64,000 nt of DNA from Proales similis (lineage: Eukaryota; Rotifera; Eurotatoria; Ploima; Proalidae): assembly GCA_019059635.1 (NCBI GenBank), contig JAGVRJ010000001.1:930001-994000 (forward strand), given 5' to 3'. Each line of letters opens with the position of its first letter. Position 1 is the first letter of the stretch. Below the pieces are notes generated by a model that was not told the DNA's origin, ran no database searches, and saw only the letters and a program-made list of their open reading frames with translations. Position numbers and translations under genes: made by a program. Shown in pieces: positions 62,524 through 64,000 of this stretch.

Positions 62524-63047
62524 CAGGTGCCAAACAAACAAGGACGAGTAAGTGAGTGAGTGCGCCAATAGGTTTCAAAGTCTCAACAACCTAGTCTCAA
62601 ATGAATAAGTTTATTTGAAATTTGAACATTGAGCGTTGAACATAGAGCTTGCGTGAGTGCATTTTCAAGTAAGAGAGTGTACAAAAATTAGCTTTAATAG
62701 AAATAGAGCTGAGAGCGAGCGGCCTAGGCACTACTGCCAGAGCCAAAAGCCGCCTCAAAGTCAGATTAAGTTAAGAATTTTGAAGGCGATTAGGGAAAGA
62801 ATAAATTGCATCGCTGCCTGCTGCAGACTGACAGAACATGTCGAGAATGTGAATAATTGAGCTCACGAGCTTAAAACAACATTTTGTTTAAGATTGGCGG
62901 TGAGAGGAAAATGAGATCAGCTGACAAGCATCTAAACGCTTTTCGTTTAAGTTACTCGACTGGCAGTGGAAATAAATGCGACGGAGACGGGCCATGCCGA
63001 TCAGGACCGATCAAGTCAAACATATGAAAAATAGACAAGAGACGCTT
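62524..63047. other. convergent intergenic region
   Basis: No gene is seen. A minus-strand AATAAA near 62608 may end the transcript of the next gene. Confidence 0.4.
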
Positions 63048-64000
63048 TCATAGGTCAATTTGCTCGTCGGTGCATTTCCATTCGCTGACCAGATGCTTGC
63101 CGGTCGGTGAGTTGGACTGCTCGCCGTTCTTGTGCAAGATTGAAGCGTTGCTGCAGTTCTTGCTCGCGTTCAGGGCGCCTTGCATTTGTCCTGACTTGGA
63201 CTCGTTCAGGCTGAGCTCAATGCCTCGGCTTGAGTCGTTGACGCTCACTTCATCGATCGCCGACAGCACCGAGTTGGTGTGTTGAAACGTGTAGTTCAAG
63301 CGGCCACTTGTGTTGAGGCTCTTGCTCAGCTGCATTGAGCCCAATGTTCGATTTGCTTGGCCGGCCGACTTTGACTCTGCGTCGTCTGCGCTGTTGGCGT
63401 TTTTGAAAACCTCGGCCATGTTCGAGGTGGCGATGGTGCGCGACAGCTTCGAGTTGCTGCGTCCTTCCTTGATCACGTAGCTCTCAGCCGGAGTCTGGGC
63501 CAACAGGCGTCGACTCAATGCTTTTCGTCCAGGCGAAATGTGTTTGGAAATGAGGCCCGAACTGCTGCTGTTGCTTGACTGTGCGCCTGATTCCCGGCAC
63601 CGCATTGCCTTCAGAGGCGATTTGGAAAAGCGGTAGGGCGAATGCTTTCGCTTCTCAATCTCGTTTATTTGCCGGCTCACTTTGCCGTTGATTCTCTCCT
63701 TGAGTTTGAAAAGGCTCTGCCGTCTGAGCATGAGGTCATCGAACTGGTTTTCGCTCGGCTTGAGAAGCAGGTCAATTTTGCTCGCTCCGCCTTCCAATGG
63801 CTCGAATTTGACAAGCTTGGCCTGCTCTTCGATTATGTGGTTGGTCAGAGAAGCCTCTTGTTCAGAAGTGTGCTGTTTCAAATTGGCATCTTCAGCCTCT
63901 TCTGGCTGCTGGTTCTCTTTCTCGCATTGAAGCTCGCCATTTGCCTCCGACTTGCCATGAGCATCACAAACAGTGTAGGCGGGAGCATCGTCGTGGGCCA
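63048..64000 (-). CDS. unrecognised protein, C-terminal part (runs off the window end)
   Basis: The frame stays open from the stop at 63048 to codon 63998, so at least 317 residues are inside the window and the start lies beyond it. The sequence is hydrophilic, rich in Ser, Asn, Lys and Glu, with a basic patch of SP sites (KRKHSPYRFSKSPLKAMR) and GLISKHISPGRKALSRR. It looks like a disordered, phosphorylatable region of a nuclear or cytoskeletal protein. No catalytic motif or domain is visible, and I do not assign a function. Confidence 0.65.
   Translation of the reverse strand, partial: AHDDAPAYTVCDAHGKSEANGELQCEKENQQPEEAEDANLKQHTSEQEASLTNHIIEEQAKLVKFEPLEGGASKIDLLLKPSENQFDDLMLRRQSLFKLKERINGKVSRQINEIEKRKHSPYRFSKSPLKAMRCRESGAQSSNSSSSGLISKHISPGRKALSRRLLAQTPAESYVIKEGRSNSKLSRTIATSNMAEVFKNANSADDAESKSAGQANRTLGSMQLSKSLNTSGRLNYTFQHTNSVLSAIDEVSVNDSSRGIELSLNESKSGQMQGALNASKNCSNASILHKNGEQSNSPTGKHLVSEWKCTDEQIDL

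Overview
This window is nuclear DNA from a bilaterian animal. Genes are split by short GT-AG introns, mostly about 40-70 bp. The recognisable genes are animal ones: Sin3, spastin, Rad51, Mesd/boca, fused/STK36, exportin-4, a REDD1/scylla-type protein, a DOCK exchange factor, a White-type ABC transporter and a secreted Ly6-EGF protein with a possible chitin-binding tail. Compact genes, a two-Ig GPI-type protein and the chitin-binding-like domain suggest a small-genome protostome, perhaps an ecdysozoan. The phylum cannot be settled from sequence alone.

Layout. (1) 1-11.4 kb holds a dense minus-strand run: ABCG transporter (5' part only), RAD51, MESD, SIN3 and spastin. (2) 11.9-16.6 kb is one uninterrupted plus-strand exon encoding a divergent DOCK-family protein, head to head with spastin. 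(3) 16.8-25.9 kb is a minus-strand tandem array of three intact prostaglandin-reductase-like genes interleaved with two GT31 (beta-1,3-galactosyltransferase-like) genes and one chimeric reductase pseudogene. One exon pair is almost perfectly identical between two reductases. (4) 25.9-34.4 kb is a gene-poor, microsatellite-rich stretch. (5) 34.4-40.3 kb has a two-Ig GPI-type protein, a Ly6/12xEGF/CBM14-like secreted protein and an unrecognised type I membrane protein. (6) 40.3-46.1 kb is a second gene-poor stretch upstream of a REDD1-like gene. (7) 47.8-54.6 kb has an SLC16-type transporter and fused/STK36. (8) 55.2-57.4 kb has a kinase joined to a WD40 segment that runs into a decayed Helitron Rep fragment, which finishes at a textbook Helitron 3' terminus (hairpin then CTAG before T). 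(9) 58.0-64 kb has exportin-4 and the C-terminal part of an unrecognised gene.

Most genes are unrelated housekeeping or signalling genes that do not form a pathway. The exception is the reductase/GT31 array, which clearly grew by local duplication and sequence exchange. The most unusual items are the kinase-WD40-Helitron junction, the exon-limited conversion tract, the chimeric pseudogene, the Ly6-EGF-CBM14 architecture, two GC-AG introns and the two gene deserts. Exon edges were read by eye from frame continuity, splice dinucleotides and family similarity.
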